A program made the position numbers and the translations under genes. Below are positions 14,963 through 22,286 of a stretch of 22,286 bases of DNA, in pieces. The DNA comes from Methanocorpusculum sp. GTDB lineage: Archaea; Halobacteriota; Methanomicrobia; Methanomicrobiales; Methanocorpusculaceae. How positions within the stretch are numbered: the stretch's first letter is position 1; each line of letters begins with the position of its first letter. The notes under the pieces were generated by a model, which saw only the letters and a program-made list of their open reading frames with translations, was not told the origin of the DNA and did no database searches. The stretch is taken from contig DALTYD010000015.1 in NCBI GenBank assembly GCA_029986255.1, forward strand, positions 1 through 22,286, read 5' to 3'.

Positions 14963-17900
14963 TTATTCAGTTTGCACAATCTGGATTTCAATCTTCAAGG
15001 AATCAACCATCCATTCCTTAGAGAGCAATGGTATAGGAATTGCACTAGTTGTCATCAGTGCGGAAATAACAAGCATTGATGCGCGCACCTCATCGGCGAT
15101 CAGATCCTTTCTAACATCAATAAGCTTTGCAACACGAGAATCCATCACAACCACTTCACAACCTATCTTTGCATCAACCGCAAGGAAAGATTGTTTGCGC
15201 ATCTCCTGAATCCTACGAATAACCTCACGAGCATATCCCTCTGATTCAAGTTCAGATGTTAACGTCACATCCACATATACCATACTCCCATCATCACCAA
15301 GTGGCGATGAAAACACATTTTGAGGCATCCTTTCCTCAAACACCATGTGTTCTTCACTTAGTTCAGTCACAAATCCCCCCCATTCCATTAAAATCCTCCC
15401 ATCACGGGCAAGGATTTTCTTCAAAGCAGTACCATCAGCCGCCTCGATAAACGCTTTCACCTTTGAACTATCACGACCAAACTGCTTCCCAATAACCTTC
15501 ATTACGGGTAGAGCCGTCCACTCAACCTGTTCCCAAATACCAGAGACAGAACGCACCACACGGGCATTCGCCCGCATACAGCACAGATCATTCATCCTAG
15601 AGATTGCATCGGCAACTAATGGAGAAGCAGTTGCAACCACAACTTCACGAACTGGCCAACGACCCTTCCGCTTCCCATTTTGACGGGCATTCGCTACCGC
15701 CTCATCAAACTCCTGCACAATCTTCATCTCATCCTCCAAAGCAGAATCAATCAACAATGCATTTCCAAAAAACCAGTCTTGCATATGAACAGATTCTAAC
15801 TCGTCTGAGAGACGGAGATTTTGATACATCGCTTCCGTAATATGAGGCGCAAACGGTGCAAGGATTGTAAGAAGTCTGCGAAGAACATAATACATTGCAT
15901 CATACACCTGCCGCTTAGATACTGAATCACCCTCAAGCCACATTCGAGGGCGCACTAACTGCACATACCAGCGCGAGAGTTCATCTAGAACAAATGTTGC
16001 AATTGAACGGGTGGCACGGTGTAGATTACAGATTTCCATCTCTTTAGTCACCTGGACCGCAAGTGTATTCACGCGACTTATCAACCAGCGATCCACTGTA
16101 TCAAACTCTGCAAGATTATCTTCGATAACTGATGGATCCCAAACAGCTTTGGAAATTGTCGATGATGGTCTGTAACTATCCAGCTGCATATACGGCAGAG
16201 GGAATCGATACACATTCCATAACACATTGAACATACGATGAGTTGTTTTCACACCATCCATCGAAAATCGAAGATCATCCCAAGGTGCACTCGCCATTAG
16301 GATATACAGCCGAAACACATCCACACCAAACTGGGAAATAACATCTTCAGGAACAATTACATTGCCGAGACTCTTACTCATTTTCTTTCCATTCGAATCT
16401 AGTGCAAATCCATGCATTAACACAGACTTATACGGAGATTTTCCAAACGCAATCGTCGAAAGAACAAGCTGCGAATAAAACCAACCGCGAGTTTGATCCT
16501 GACCTTCCAAAATGAACTCAGCTGGCCAATTTTCCTCTAATTCTTCGGTTTCTTGGGGATATTTAAGAGTTGCCCATGAAGCAACACCCGAGTCATACCA
16601 TACATCAAAGATATCGGATATCCGCCGCATGGTCCCTCCGCACTCACAGGGGATCGTAACATCATCCACATATGGACGATGAGGATCCATTATCTTCTGA
16701 CCAGACAATTGTTCGAGTTCATAGTAGCGACCAATCACATGATATTTGTCACAATCAGGGCATATCCAAATTGGAATTGGAATACCCCAGTATCGTTGCC
16801 GAGAGATGCACCAATCATGGGCATCCTCAATCCAGTCATGAAACCGGGCAGAACCTGCCCATGAAGGATACCATGTGACTTCATCTGCAATTTCGGCAAG
16901 CATTTTGTCTCGAACATCCTTGACTTTCAGGAACCACTGTGATGTCGCCCGGTAAATGATTGGAGTTTTACATCGCCAACAATGGCCATAACGATGAGTG
17001 ATAGTGCGTTTTGCAAGAAGCGCTGAACCAAGAGTCTCAATAATTTTGTTGTTTGTCTCCTCATCTTTAACATAGAGACCTGCAAAAATACCAGCCTCAT
17101 CTGTAAAATTGCCATTTCCATCTACAGGGCAAATAATTGGGAGATTTTCCCGAAGACCAATGAGATAATCGTCCCATCCATGGCCAGGAGCAATATGCAC
17201 AATTCCAGTATTCTCCATAGTGACATAGTCAGCGAGTACTACGCAATGCTCAATCTGTTCCTGTAACGGCACCTTTGAAAACAGTGAAGATGTGTATTTG
17301 ACTCCAGCAAGTTCGGCACCTGATTTAGTCTCTAAAACCGAATAATCATGATATTTACCATATTTGAGTATCTGCTCTACGAGATCTTTGGCAATCCAGA
17401 GATATTCAGTATTACCATCCTTCACTGCTCGAACTCTGGCATAGATGAAATCTGGATTAACTGCAACAGCAACATTCGCTGGAAGGGTCCAAGGGGTTGT
17501 TGTCCAAATAACAAAATATTCATTTTCACAATCAACGATTGGAAACTTAACAAAAATAGAAGGATCAGTTTCATCTCCATACTCTACTTCTGCATCAGCA
17601 ATGGCAGTTCCACAACGAGGACACCAGTTAACGACGCGACTTCCGCGTTCAAGCATTTTTTCCTCTTCACAGCGCTTGAGAGTGTGCCAGGCAGCTTCAA
17701 TGTAACCAGAGTCCACCGTCTGATAAGAATTGTCAAAGTCCATCCAGACACCAAGGTTTTTGAACTGAACGGACATCAAATCTCTGTGAGTAATGGCAAA
17801 TTCACGACATTCTTCAATGAATTTTGCGACCCCATATTTTTCGATGTCAAATTTGTTTTTAAATCCGAATTTCTCCTCAACCTTTACCTCAATAGGGAGG

Positions 17901-18163
17901 CCGTGCATATCGTATCCAGCACGATCCACAACGTTTTTTCCAGTCATAGAGTGATAACGGATGATACTATCTTTAAGAATTTTGTTCCATGCCGTTCCTA
18001 AGTGGATGTAGCCAGTAGTATATGGCGGTCCATCCACGAAAAGCCATGAGGTTCCTGTGAAGCGGAGTTCTCTGGTTTTTTGATAGATTTTGTTAACGGT
18101 CCAGTATGTACGGATGTTGGATTCTATAGTTGCAGCAGCGTAGCTTTCGGCGACTTCTTTCAC
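14963..18163 (-). CDS. ileS: Isoleucyl-tRNA synthetase
   Basis: This class I synthetase of 1066 residues charges tRNA-Ile with isoleucine. It has GPPYTTGYIHLGT at 45-57 (the HIGH motif in the archaeal/eukaryal form HLGT), a zinc-binding CPRC site, the editing domain with WTTTPWTLPANVAVAVNP, the tRNA-site HRYGHCWRCKTPIIYR, the KMSKS loop near residue 591, and the C-terminal anticodon-binding domains. I start at the GTG at 18163 (MKEVAESYAAAT) because a GAGG motif lies about eight bases upstream and a TATA box about 30 bases upstream would put the transcript start near 18168. The frame is also open upstream to 18262, but that would lie before the promoter. The 3.2-kb frame is free of lesions. 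TiaS, encoded at 8188-9420, prepares one of its tRNA substrates. Confidence 0.96.
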   Translation of the reverse strand: MKEVAESYAAATIESNIRTYWTVNKIYQKTRELRFTGTSWLFVDGPPYTTGYIHLGTAWNKILKDSIIRYHSMTGKNVVDRAGYDMHGLPIEVKVEEKFGFKNKFDIEKYGVAKFIEECREFAITHRDLMSVQFKNLGVWMDFDNSYQTVDSGYIEAAWHTLKRCEEEKMLERGSRVVNWCPRCGTAIADAEVEYGDETDPSIFVKFPIVDCENEYFVIWTTTPWTLPANVAVAVNPDFIYARVRAVKDGNTEYLWIAKDLVEQILKYGKYHDYSVLETKSGAELAGVKYTSSLFSKVPLQEQIEHCVVLADYVTMENTGIVHIAPGHGWDDYLIGLRENLPIICPVDGNGNFTDEAGIFAGLYVKDEETNNKIIETLGSALLAKRTITHRYGHCWRCKTPIIYRATSQWFLKVKDVRDKMLAEIADEVTWYPSWAGSARFHDWIEDAHDWCISRQRYWGIPIPIWICPDCDKYHVIGRYYELEQLSGQKIMDPHRPYVDDVTIPCECGGTMRRISDIFDVWYDSGVASWATLKYPQETEELEENWPAEFILEGQDQTRGWFYSQLVLSTIAFGKSPYKSVLMHGFALDSNGKKMSKSLGNVIVPEDVISQFGVDVFRLYILMASAPWDDLRFSMDGVKTTHRMFNVLWNVYRFPLPYMQLDSYRPSSTISKAVWDPSVIEDNLAEFDTVDRWLISRVNTLAVQVTKEMEICNLHRATRSIATFVLDELSRWYVQLVRPRMWLEGDSVSKRQVYDAMYYVLRRLLTILAPFAPHITEAMYQNLRLSDELESVHMQDWFFGNALLIDSALEDEMKIVQEFDEAVANARQNGKRKGRWPVREVVVATASPLVADAISRMNDLCCMRANARVVRSVSGIWEQVEWTALPVMKVIGKQFGRDSSKVKAFIEAADGTALKKILARDGRILMEWGGFVTELSEEHMVFEERMPQNVFSSPLGDDGSMVYVDVTLTSELESEGYAREVIRRIQEMRKQSFLAVDAKIGCEVVVMDSRVAKLIDVRKDLIADEVRASMLVISALMTTSAIPIPLLSKEWMVDSLKIEIQIVQTE

Positions 18164-18189
18164 AGTATATTCCTCATAAATAGTATCAG

Positions 18190-18198
18190 TATATTTTA
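18190..18198 (-). promoter_or_regulatory. TATA box of ileS
   Basis: TAAAATATA on the minus strand is centred about 30 bases before the GTG at 18163, giving a leader of only a few bases with the GAGG ribosome motif. It supports the shorter ileS start. Confidence 0.45.
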
Positions 18199-18263
18199 GT
18201 AGTGATGATAGATAGTAATTTGGGAGAAAGAAATACCTCATCTTCATACTCAAATGAGACATT

Positions 18264-18580
18264 TAGACTTCGTAAACATCTTATAAAGAGAGAGACTGGA
18301 TGAGATGGTTATATATAACCTGTAATATTGTTTTTCTGAAAAATGAGAATTAAGAAAGAAGAGGGAAGAATAGTGACGAAATACGAAAATTAGAGGATTT
18401 AATGATCAATCATTTATAAACCGGAGAAGGAAGAAGAAACGATAGCAATATCTCTTCTTATGAGATTTCTAGTGAGGGCCCAGATATATTATCTAACCTA
18501 TAGATGTATACACCTTCCTGTTGAAATATTAAAAAAGAACACAAATTGATGTAGTTTGCCAGCAAAAGAGTTATGGAACT
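18264..18580. other. Divergent ileS-def intergenic region
   Basis: This 317-base gap between divergent genes holds a perfect inverted repeat AATGAT-CA-ATCATT at 18401-18414 that overlaps a plus-strand TATA-like TTTATAAA at 18413-18420. A second AT-rich candidate, GAAATATTAAAA near 18523-18534, is closer to def and a more usual distance from its start. No gene or structured RNA is evident. Confidence 0.4.
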
Positions 18581-19087
18581 ATGCGAGTATATATTTATGG
18601 AGAGAAAATCCTTACAGCCGTCGCAATTCCTGTAGAATCCGTCACCCCAGAACTTGGTAATCTCATGGATGAGATGTTATCACTCATGCGAGAAAAACAC
18701 GGGATTGGTCTCGCCGCCCCACAAATTGGCATATCTCAACGATTTTTTGTGATGAACACAGGTGGCAAAGTTCGCAAAGTAATCAATCCAGAAATACTTT
18801 CATCAAGCGACACCACAGGGGAAATGAATGAAGGATGCCTTTCCATCCCAGGTATTCACAAAAAAGTTCGAAGATCAAAACGAATCATTGTGCGGTATCT
18901 GACGGATACAGGCGAAACTGTTGAAGAAGAACTTAAAAATTATCCAGCACGAGTGTTTCAGCATGAATTTGATCACCTTAACGGTGTACTATTCATTGAT
19001 CATCTCTCATCGATTTCCCGCAAATTAGTGTCACATGAACTGAAGAGACTCACGGAAACTACAACAAAACAGGAGAATACACAATGA
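18581..19087 (+). CDS. def: Peptide deformylase
   Basis: This 168-residue protein has all three catalytic motifs of bacterial peptide deformylase: GIGLAAPQIG at 41-50, EGCLS at 84-88 (metal-ligand Cys86), and QHEFDH at 127-132 (metal-ligand histidines and catalytic Glu129). The enzyme removes the formyl group from N-terminal formyl-methionine with a ferrous or similar metal ion. It overlaps fmt by four bases (ATGA), the same pair order as in many bacteria. Archaea normally start translation with unformylated methionine and lack this enzyme, so the pair was probably acquired from bacteria. Nothing is missing from the active site, and the frame is intact while dispensable neighbours decay, so it is probably in use. 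The substrate in this organism is unknown. Confidence 0.95.
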   Translation: MRVYIYGEKILTAVAIPVESVTPELGNLMDEMLSLMREKHGIGLAAPQIGISQRFFVMNTGGKVRKVINPEILSSSDTTGEMNEGCLSIPGIHKKVRRSKRIIVRYLTDTGETVEEELKNYPARVFQHEFDHLNGVLFIDHLSSISRKLVSHELKRLTETTTKQENTQ

Positions 19088-20034
19088 GAGTATTATTTAT
19101 GGGAACCCCTGTTTATGCGATCCCTGCACTGGAAGCAGTTGCAACCCAACATGAGATTGTTGGAGTAGTAACACGGGAGGATAAACCAAATCGAAGAGGG
19201 CATAAAATCGCGTTTTCACCTGTAAAGGAGTGGGCGTTGGCACACGATGTCCCTATATTTCAGCCGAAAACAATGCAAGACAAAAAACTGGAAAAAGAAC
19301 TTGCAGCTCTTACACCAGATGTTGGAGTAGTAGTGGCCTTTGGGATGATAATTCCAGAAGAGATTATTAATCTACCAAAATATAAGATGATCAATATTCA
19401 CGGATCATTGCTACCTCACTATCGAGGTGCGGCACCGATGCAATATGCAGTGCTAAACGGTGAAGCAGAGACAGGAATATCAATAATGTACATCACACCT
19501 GAGCTAGATGCTGGCGATGTGATTCTGTCACGATCGCTGGATGTGGGTGAAAATGAAACATTCGGGGAGCTACATGACAGACTGGCGACTCTCGGAGCTG
19601 AAGCACTGATTGATGTGCTAAATTTAATTGAGAATGGGAGAGCTTCTGCTATTCCACAAAATGCAGCGGATGCGACGTTTGCACCATCAATTACGAAGGA
19701 AGAGTGTATAATTAATTGGACAATGACAGCAAATGTGATCCACAATCACATTCGTGGCCTATCACCCACACCATGCGCGAATACCCGACTTCCAGATGGG
19801 AAACGATTGTTAATTTACCGAAGCGAACAAGAACACGCGAACTATACAGGAAAGCCAGGTGAAGTAGTTGATGTGATAAAGAAAAAAGGACCTGTGATAA
19901 TGACAGGAGGCGGAGCAATCTGTATCATATCGGCGAAACCAGAAGGAAAACGAGAAATGCCAGGATTTGAGCTGATGAATGGACACTATCTAAAAATAGG
20001 AGATTTACTTGGATACAATCCTACAACAACATGA
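19084..20034 (+). CDS. fmt: Methionyl-tRNA formyltransferase
   Basis: This 316-residue protein is a full bacterial-type Fmt: an N-terminal formyltransferase domain (about 1-200) and a C-terminal tRNA-binding OB domain (about 205-316). The catalytic triad is present as Asn104 and His106 in INIHGSLLPHYRGAAP and Asp142 in LDAGD, and the specificity loop near 31-46 reads REDKPNRRGHKIAFSPVK, close to the E. coli form. Bacterial Fmt uses 10-formyl-tetrahydrofolate to formylate initiator Met-tRNA. Methanogens mainly carry C1 units on tetrahydromethanopterin, so the donor here is an open question. Related formyltransferases act on sugar nucleotides, but the C-terminal domain and the def overlap point to Fmt. 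It ends 24 bases from the convergent DUF123 gene. Confidence 0.93.
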   Translation: MRVLFMGTPVYAIPALEAVATQHEIVGVVTREDKPNRRGHKIAFSPVKEWALAHDVPIFQPKTMQDKKLEKELAALTPDVGVVVAFGMIIPEEIINLPKYKMINIHGSLLPHYRGAAPMQYAVLNGEAETGISIMYITPELDAGDVILSRSLDVGENETFGELHDRLATLGAEALIDVLNLIENGRASAIPQNAADATFAPSITKEECIINWTMTANVIHNHIRGLSPTPCANTRLPDGKRLLIYRSEQEHANYTGKPGEVVDVIKKKGPVIMTGGGAICIISAKPEGKREMPGFELMNGHYLKIGDLLGYNPTTT

Positions 20035-20058
20035 TAGAATATCAAATGTCAACCAAAA

Positions 20059-20499
20059 TTACAGTCTATCCACATCGTGCACCACTCCAAACAATCCTAT
20101 CTTGGTAAACGCCGCAAGAACTTCAGAATCTGGCATATCACACCTATAAAATAGATGCGTTGCACAGTCGCAATCAGAACAGCCAAACGCTGGGACACCA
20201 ACACCACCGATAATTTCTGCAAGCGCACATTCAAGATCAGACTCCGTTCTTGCGCAGATCACTTTCCGAAGCCGGACAGAGGGAGCCTCCATAAAATAAT
20301 CAATATGCCACTTTGGACTACGATACTGTTTATGATAGAATCGGATATGGCGACTCACGCGAGAAAGGCCACCATTGCCAAGAGCAGAGCCGACATACAG
20401 ATACCAACCGGGAAAAAAATCTCGTTCTCCAAGTGATCCAATCTTGATTCTCTGTGATATTAGGCATTCGAGTAACAAACAGTATATTCCCTTATCCAT
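20059..20499 (-). CDS. DUF123 GIY-YIG nuclease-family protein
   Basis: This 146-residue protein is a DUF123 member, a stand-alone GIY-YIG-type domain. Its core reads KGIYCLLLECL at 3-13 (the GIY element), WYLYVGSALG at 32-41 (the YIG element with the YVG variant), SRVSRHIRF with a conserved arginine and histidine, and KWHIDYF. Cysteines and histidine in FGCSDCDCATHLF near 110-122 may bind a metal. The domain suggests a DNA- or RNA-cutting role, probably in repair, but the function of the family is not settled. The ATG at 20499 was chosen because it gives the normal family start; the longer frame overlaps the upstream gene. It overlaps the 3' end of the MBL hydrolase gene by eight bases, so the two are co-translated. 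Confidence 0.85.
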   Translation of the reverse strand: MDKGIYCLLLECLISQRIKIGSLGERDFFPGWYLYVGSALGNGGLSRVSRHIRFYHKQYRSPKWHIDYFMEAPSVRLRKVICARTESDLECALAEIIGGVGVPAFGCSDCDCATHLFYRCDMPDSEVLAAFTKIGLFGVVHDVDRL

Positions 20500-21094
20500 A
20501 TCTAGACACTTCCGCCTGAGCGAGGAGGACATCACGCATTGCATCTGATGGGACAGGAATATCATGACCACACCACAGTGATTCGATGTGGAGATTCGCA
20601 AGACGATTGATGGAGGTCACAAGATCAACATGATTACCAGTTGGAAGATCAGTCCTACCAAATGAACCATGAGGAAAAAGAGTGTCACCAGTAATTAATG
20701 CGCCGTCTTCTTCCCGATAAAGGCAGATACTACCACCCGTGTGTCCCGGCGTGTGAATGATCATGAACTCACCTATCCTATCTCCATCCGCGAGAGGTAC
20801 AGCAGAAATACCTGGAGAACGTCCACCAAAATGGTCAGCAAGAGAGAGAAAATCATCAAAAAGAAACGGAAAATCCCTTTCGCCAATATATACCTTTGCA
20901 TCACAAAGATCTATGAGATCCGGAAGGTTTGCCATATGATCGAAATGTCCATGGGTGAGAACAATAACATCGATCTGATCCTTGTATGGGGCAACAGTCA
21001 TTACAGACTGAGAGGCATCGACAAGAATGTTTTCACTGACATATGAATTGGCACGCCACCCAACCTCTTTCAACCAGTAGATAGATTCACACAT
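20492..21094 (-). CDS. MBL-fold metallo-hydrolase, glyoxalase II-like
   Basis: This protein of 200 residues has the metallo-beta-lactamase metal-site motifs THGHFDH at 47-53, HTPGHTGGS, GDTLF, and a final CGHD. This order fits the glyoxalase II-like branch, which hydrolyses thioesters such as S-lactoylglutathione or related compounds. The true substrate is unknown, and glutathione is not expected in methanogens. The ATG at 21094 (MCESIYWLKEVGWRANSY) is supported by a TATA box at 21124-21131 and by family alignment; the frame upstream encodes a hydrophobic stretch unlike the family. It is the first gene of an operon with the DUF123 gene. The frame is intact. Confidence 0.88.
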   Translation of the reverse strand: MCESIYWLKEVGWRANSYVSENILVDASQSVMTVAPYKDQIDVIVLTHGHFDHMANLPDLIDLCDAKVYIGERDFPFLFDDFLSLADHFGGRSPGISAVPLADGDRIGEFMIIHTPGHTGGSICLYREEDGALITGDTLFPHGSFGRTDLPTGNHVDLVTSINRLANLHIESLWCGHDIPVPSDAMRDVLLAQAEVSRYG

Positions 21095-21586
21095 ACTGTA
21101 TAATAATAAGTGGGAAAAGCAAATGATATAATCGAATGTACTAAATGCGGTATGGATAACAAACCTAGACAATATACAGTATGTGCTGTAAAAAAATTCA
21201 AAAAATATAGATAGAAACACCTTAAAAACATTTTTTTTATCTCATGAAAAGAGATTTCTCTATGAATAATTAATTAAGAAACAATAGTCAATGGGAATAC
21301 AATATCATTGGCATGGAATGACCCCTAAAAGCTTCCATAATTGGTTGCTTCAGCGAACATAAAGAGATATTAAACCAGAAATCAGAGATAAGTGATGATG
21401 ATGACGTTCAAGAAAGAGAGATGCAAGATAGATTATCATATTCGAAGGATCACAATCTAATGCGATAAGAATGCAACAGTTCTTGCGATAGATACACAAT
21501 TCAATTAGATCCATAATGAATTGAGTGCAACTAAACATTGAAAAATCACTAAAAAATATCTAAAATTAGATATATCAGATCAAGAA
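21095..21586. other. AT-rich intergenic region
   Basis: This 492-base gap lies between the MBL gene start and the 3' end of the MFS gene. It contains the MBL promoter (TTATATCA on the minus strand at 21124-21131) and the hairpin terminator of the MFS gene at the right end. I see no gene or repeat otherwise. Confidence 0.5.
21551..21573 (-). terminator. Hairpin plus U-tract after the MFS gene
   Basis: The minus-strand transcript would read ATATCTAA-TT-TTAGATAT, a perfect eight-base stem (21573-21556), then TTTTTT (to 21551). It begins 14 bases after the MFS stop codon. The layout is that of a bacterial-like intrinsic terminator, though the stem is AT-rich and the U-tract alone would suffice in archaea. 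Confidence 0.55.
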
Positions 21587-22286
21587 TTATTTTGGAGCAA
21601 AAATTTTTAGAGGATACTTAACTAACAGTGCAAGAATTGGACAAAAGAACGTCGGGATTAACAGGATAAATAGGGACGCAGATAGAGAACCCATGACATC
21701 AGCAGCCCAACCTATGAACGACGATCCAATTCCACCGATCCCCATAGAAAATCCTAGGGTGAGACCTGAGGCTAATCCAACATTTTCAGGCATGAGATCT
21801 TGAGTCATGGTCACCGACATGACATAACAGGATGAAGCAAAGAACGCATACATCATCATACCAAGATACATAAGTAGATCATTTGTGGAAAATATTAGAA
21901 TAAAAAACGGAATCACACATGAAAGACAAAGGAAAAGCATTTCTTTTCGACTGAACCTGTCCGAGAGGTAGCCACCTGCAACTTGCCCAAGAACACCAAA
22001 GAACAGCATGACAGTCACGATAATGGATACAGTAAAGGTGTCAAGACCACGGTGACCGATAAACAGCAGTGTTGGTAAGTAAGTAATAATGCTTATATAC
22101 ACCCATGCACGAAGAGAGCAAATGGATACAACAAGGCATGCAGGAACCCACCAATACTTTTTCTTTTCTGCAGTAATATTAGTTTTTTTAGAAATAGTTT
22201 TCATTTTCTTCACATGGAGATACGAGGATAAGAGGTGCTTTCGATTATTCTGATAAATCCAAATTGCCCCAACAATACCAGGTATC
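21587..22286 (-). CDS. MFS transporter, C-terminal part (5' end beyond window)
   Basis: The frame is open from the right edge to the stop at 21587, 233 codons. It begins in a hydrophobic end of a membrane segment (IPGIVGAIWIY), passes through a basic central loop of about 35 residues (KKMKTISKKTNITAEKKK), and then has about six membrane segments. The typical MFS loop motif GGYLSDRFSRKEML follows the second segment after the loop. This layout is the C-terminal half of a 12-helix major facilitator. Order and spacing resemble the fosmidomycin-resistance type, but the substrate cannot be told. A GTG at 22213 could look like a start, but the open reading beyond it shows the gene continues off the window. 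Confidence 0.85.
   Translation of the reverse strand, partial: IPGIVGAIWIYQNNRKHLLSSYLHVKKMKTISKKTNITAEKKKYWWVPACLVVSICSLRAWVYISIITYLPTLLFIGHRGLDTFTVSIIVTVMLFFGVLGQVAGGYLSDRFSRKEMLFLCLSCVIPFFILIFSTNDLLMYLGMMMYAFFASSCYVMSVTMTQDLMPENVGLASGLTLGFSMGIGGIGSSFIGWAADVMGSLSASLFILLIPTFFCPILALLVKYPLKIFAPK

Noticed and set aside
18164..18262. N-terminal extension of ileS to 18262
   Set aside because: The extra 33 residues would lie upstream of and across the TATA box, and archaeal IleRS proteins normally begin close to the KEVAESY segment.

Overview
The window comes from an AT-rich euryarchaeal genome, most likely a methanogen of the Methanomicrobiales and perhaps a Methanocorpusculum relative. The evidence is the gene content: thermosome, TiaS, Dph2, deoxyhypusine synthase, an archaeal METTL5-type methyltransferase, an Era-like GTPase/DUF2073/zinc-ribbon operon, and an archaeal-type HTH regulator. 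TATA boxes lie about 25-45 bases upstream of starts, and Shine-Dalgarno sites match an archaeal 16S tail. No rRNA, tRNA, CRISPR array, insertion sequence or prophage gene is visible.

Layout, left to right. Positions 225-3031 (minus strand) hold a deoxyhypusine synthase gene broken by three single-base indels, an intact four-CBS protein, and a CBS/zinc-ribbon gene broken by one indel. Positions 3365-4786 (plus) hold a tight three-gene operon equivalent to arvA-arvB-arvC (oapABC), the archaeal extracellular-vesicle GTPase system. The thermosome (5113-6762, minus) follows, with a perfect inverted repeat in its leader. A putative HTH regulator (7191-8138, minus) diverges from tiaS (8188-9420, plus). 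Positions about 9480-10391 hold two overlapping, heavily frameshifted genes of unknown function. An intact deoxyhypusine synthase abuts pyrF (10538-12115, plus). A gene-poor 1-kb stretch contains a frameshifted 74-codon small gene. Then come dph2 with a METTL5-type methyltransferase gene (13112-14664, minus), ileS (14963-18163, minus), a bacterial-type def-fmt operon (18581-20034, plus), an MBL hydrolase overlapping a DUF123 GIY-YIG gene (20059-21094, minus), and an MFS transporter cut by the right edge.

The genes share a translation theme. Hypusine is made on aIF5A by DHS. Diphthamide is made on EF2 by Dph2. The METTL5-type enzyme probably methylates rRNA. TiaS modifies the AUA-decoding tRNA-Ile and IleRS charges tRNA-Ile. 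Def and Fmt are the bacterial formyl-methionine pair and are unexpected in an archaeon.

A second theme is gene decay. At least nine single-base lesions, mostly at homopolymers, fall in about 2.7 kb of probably dispensable genes. None is seen in about 15.5 kb of other coding sequence. This pattern argues for real, recent pseudogenization, as in a genome under relaxed selection (for example a host-associated methanogen), rather than random sequencing error.
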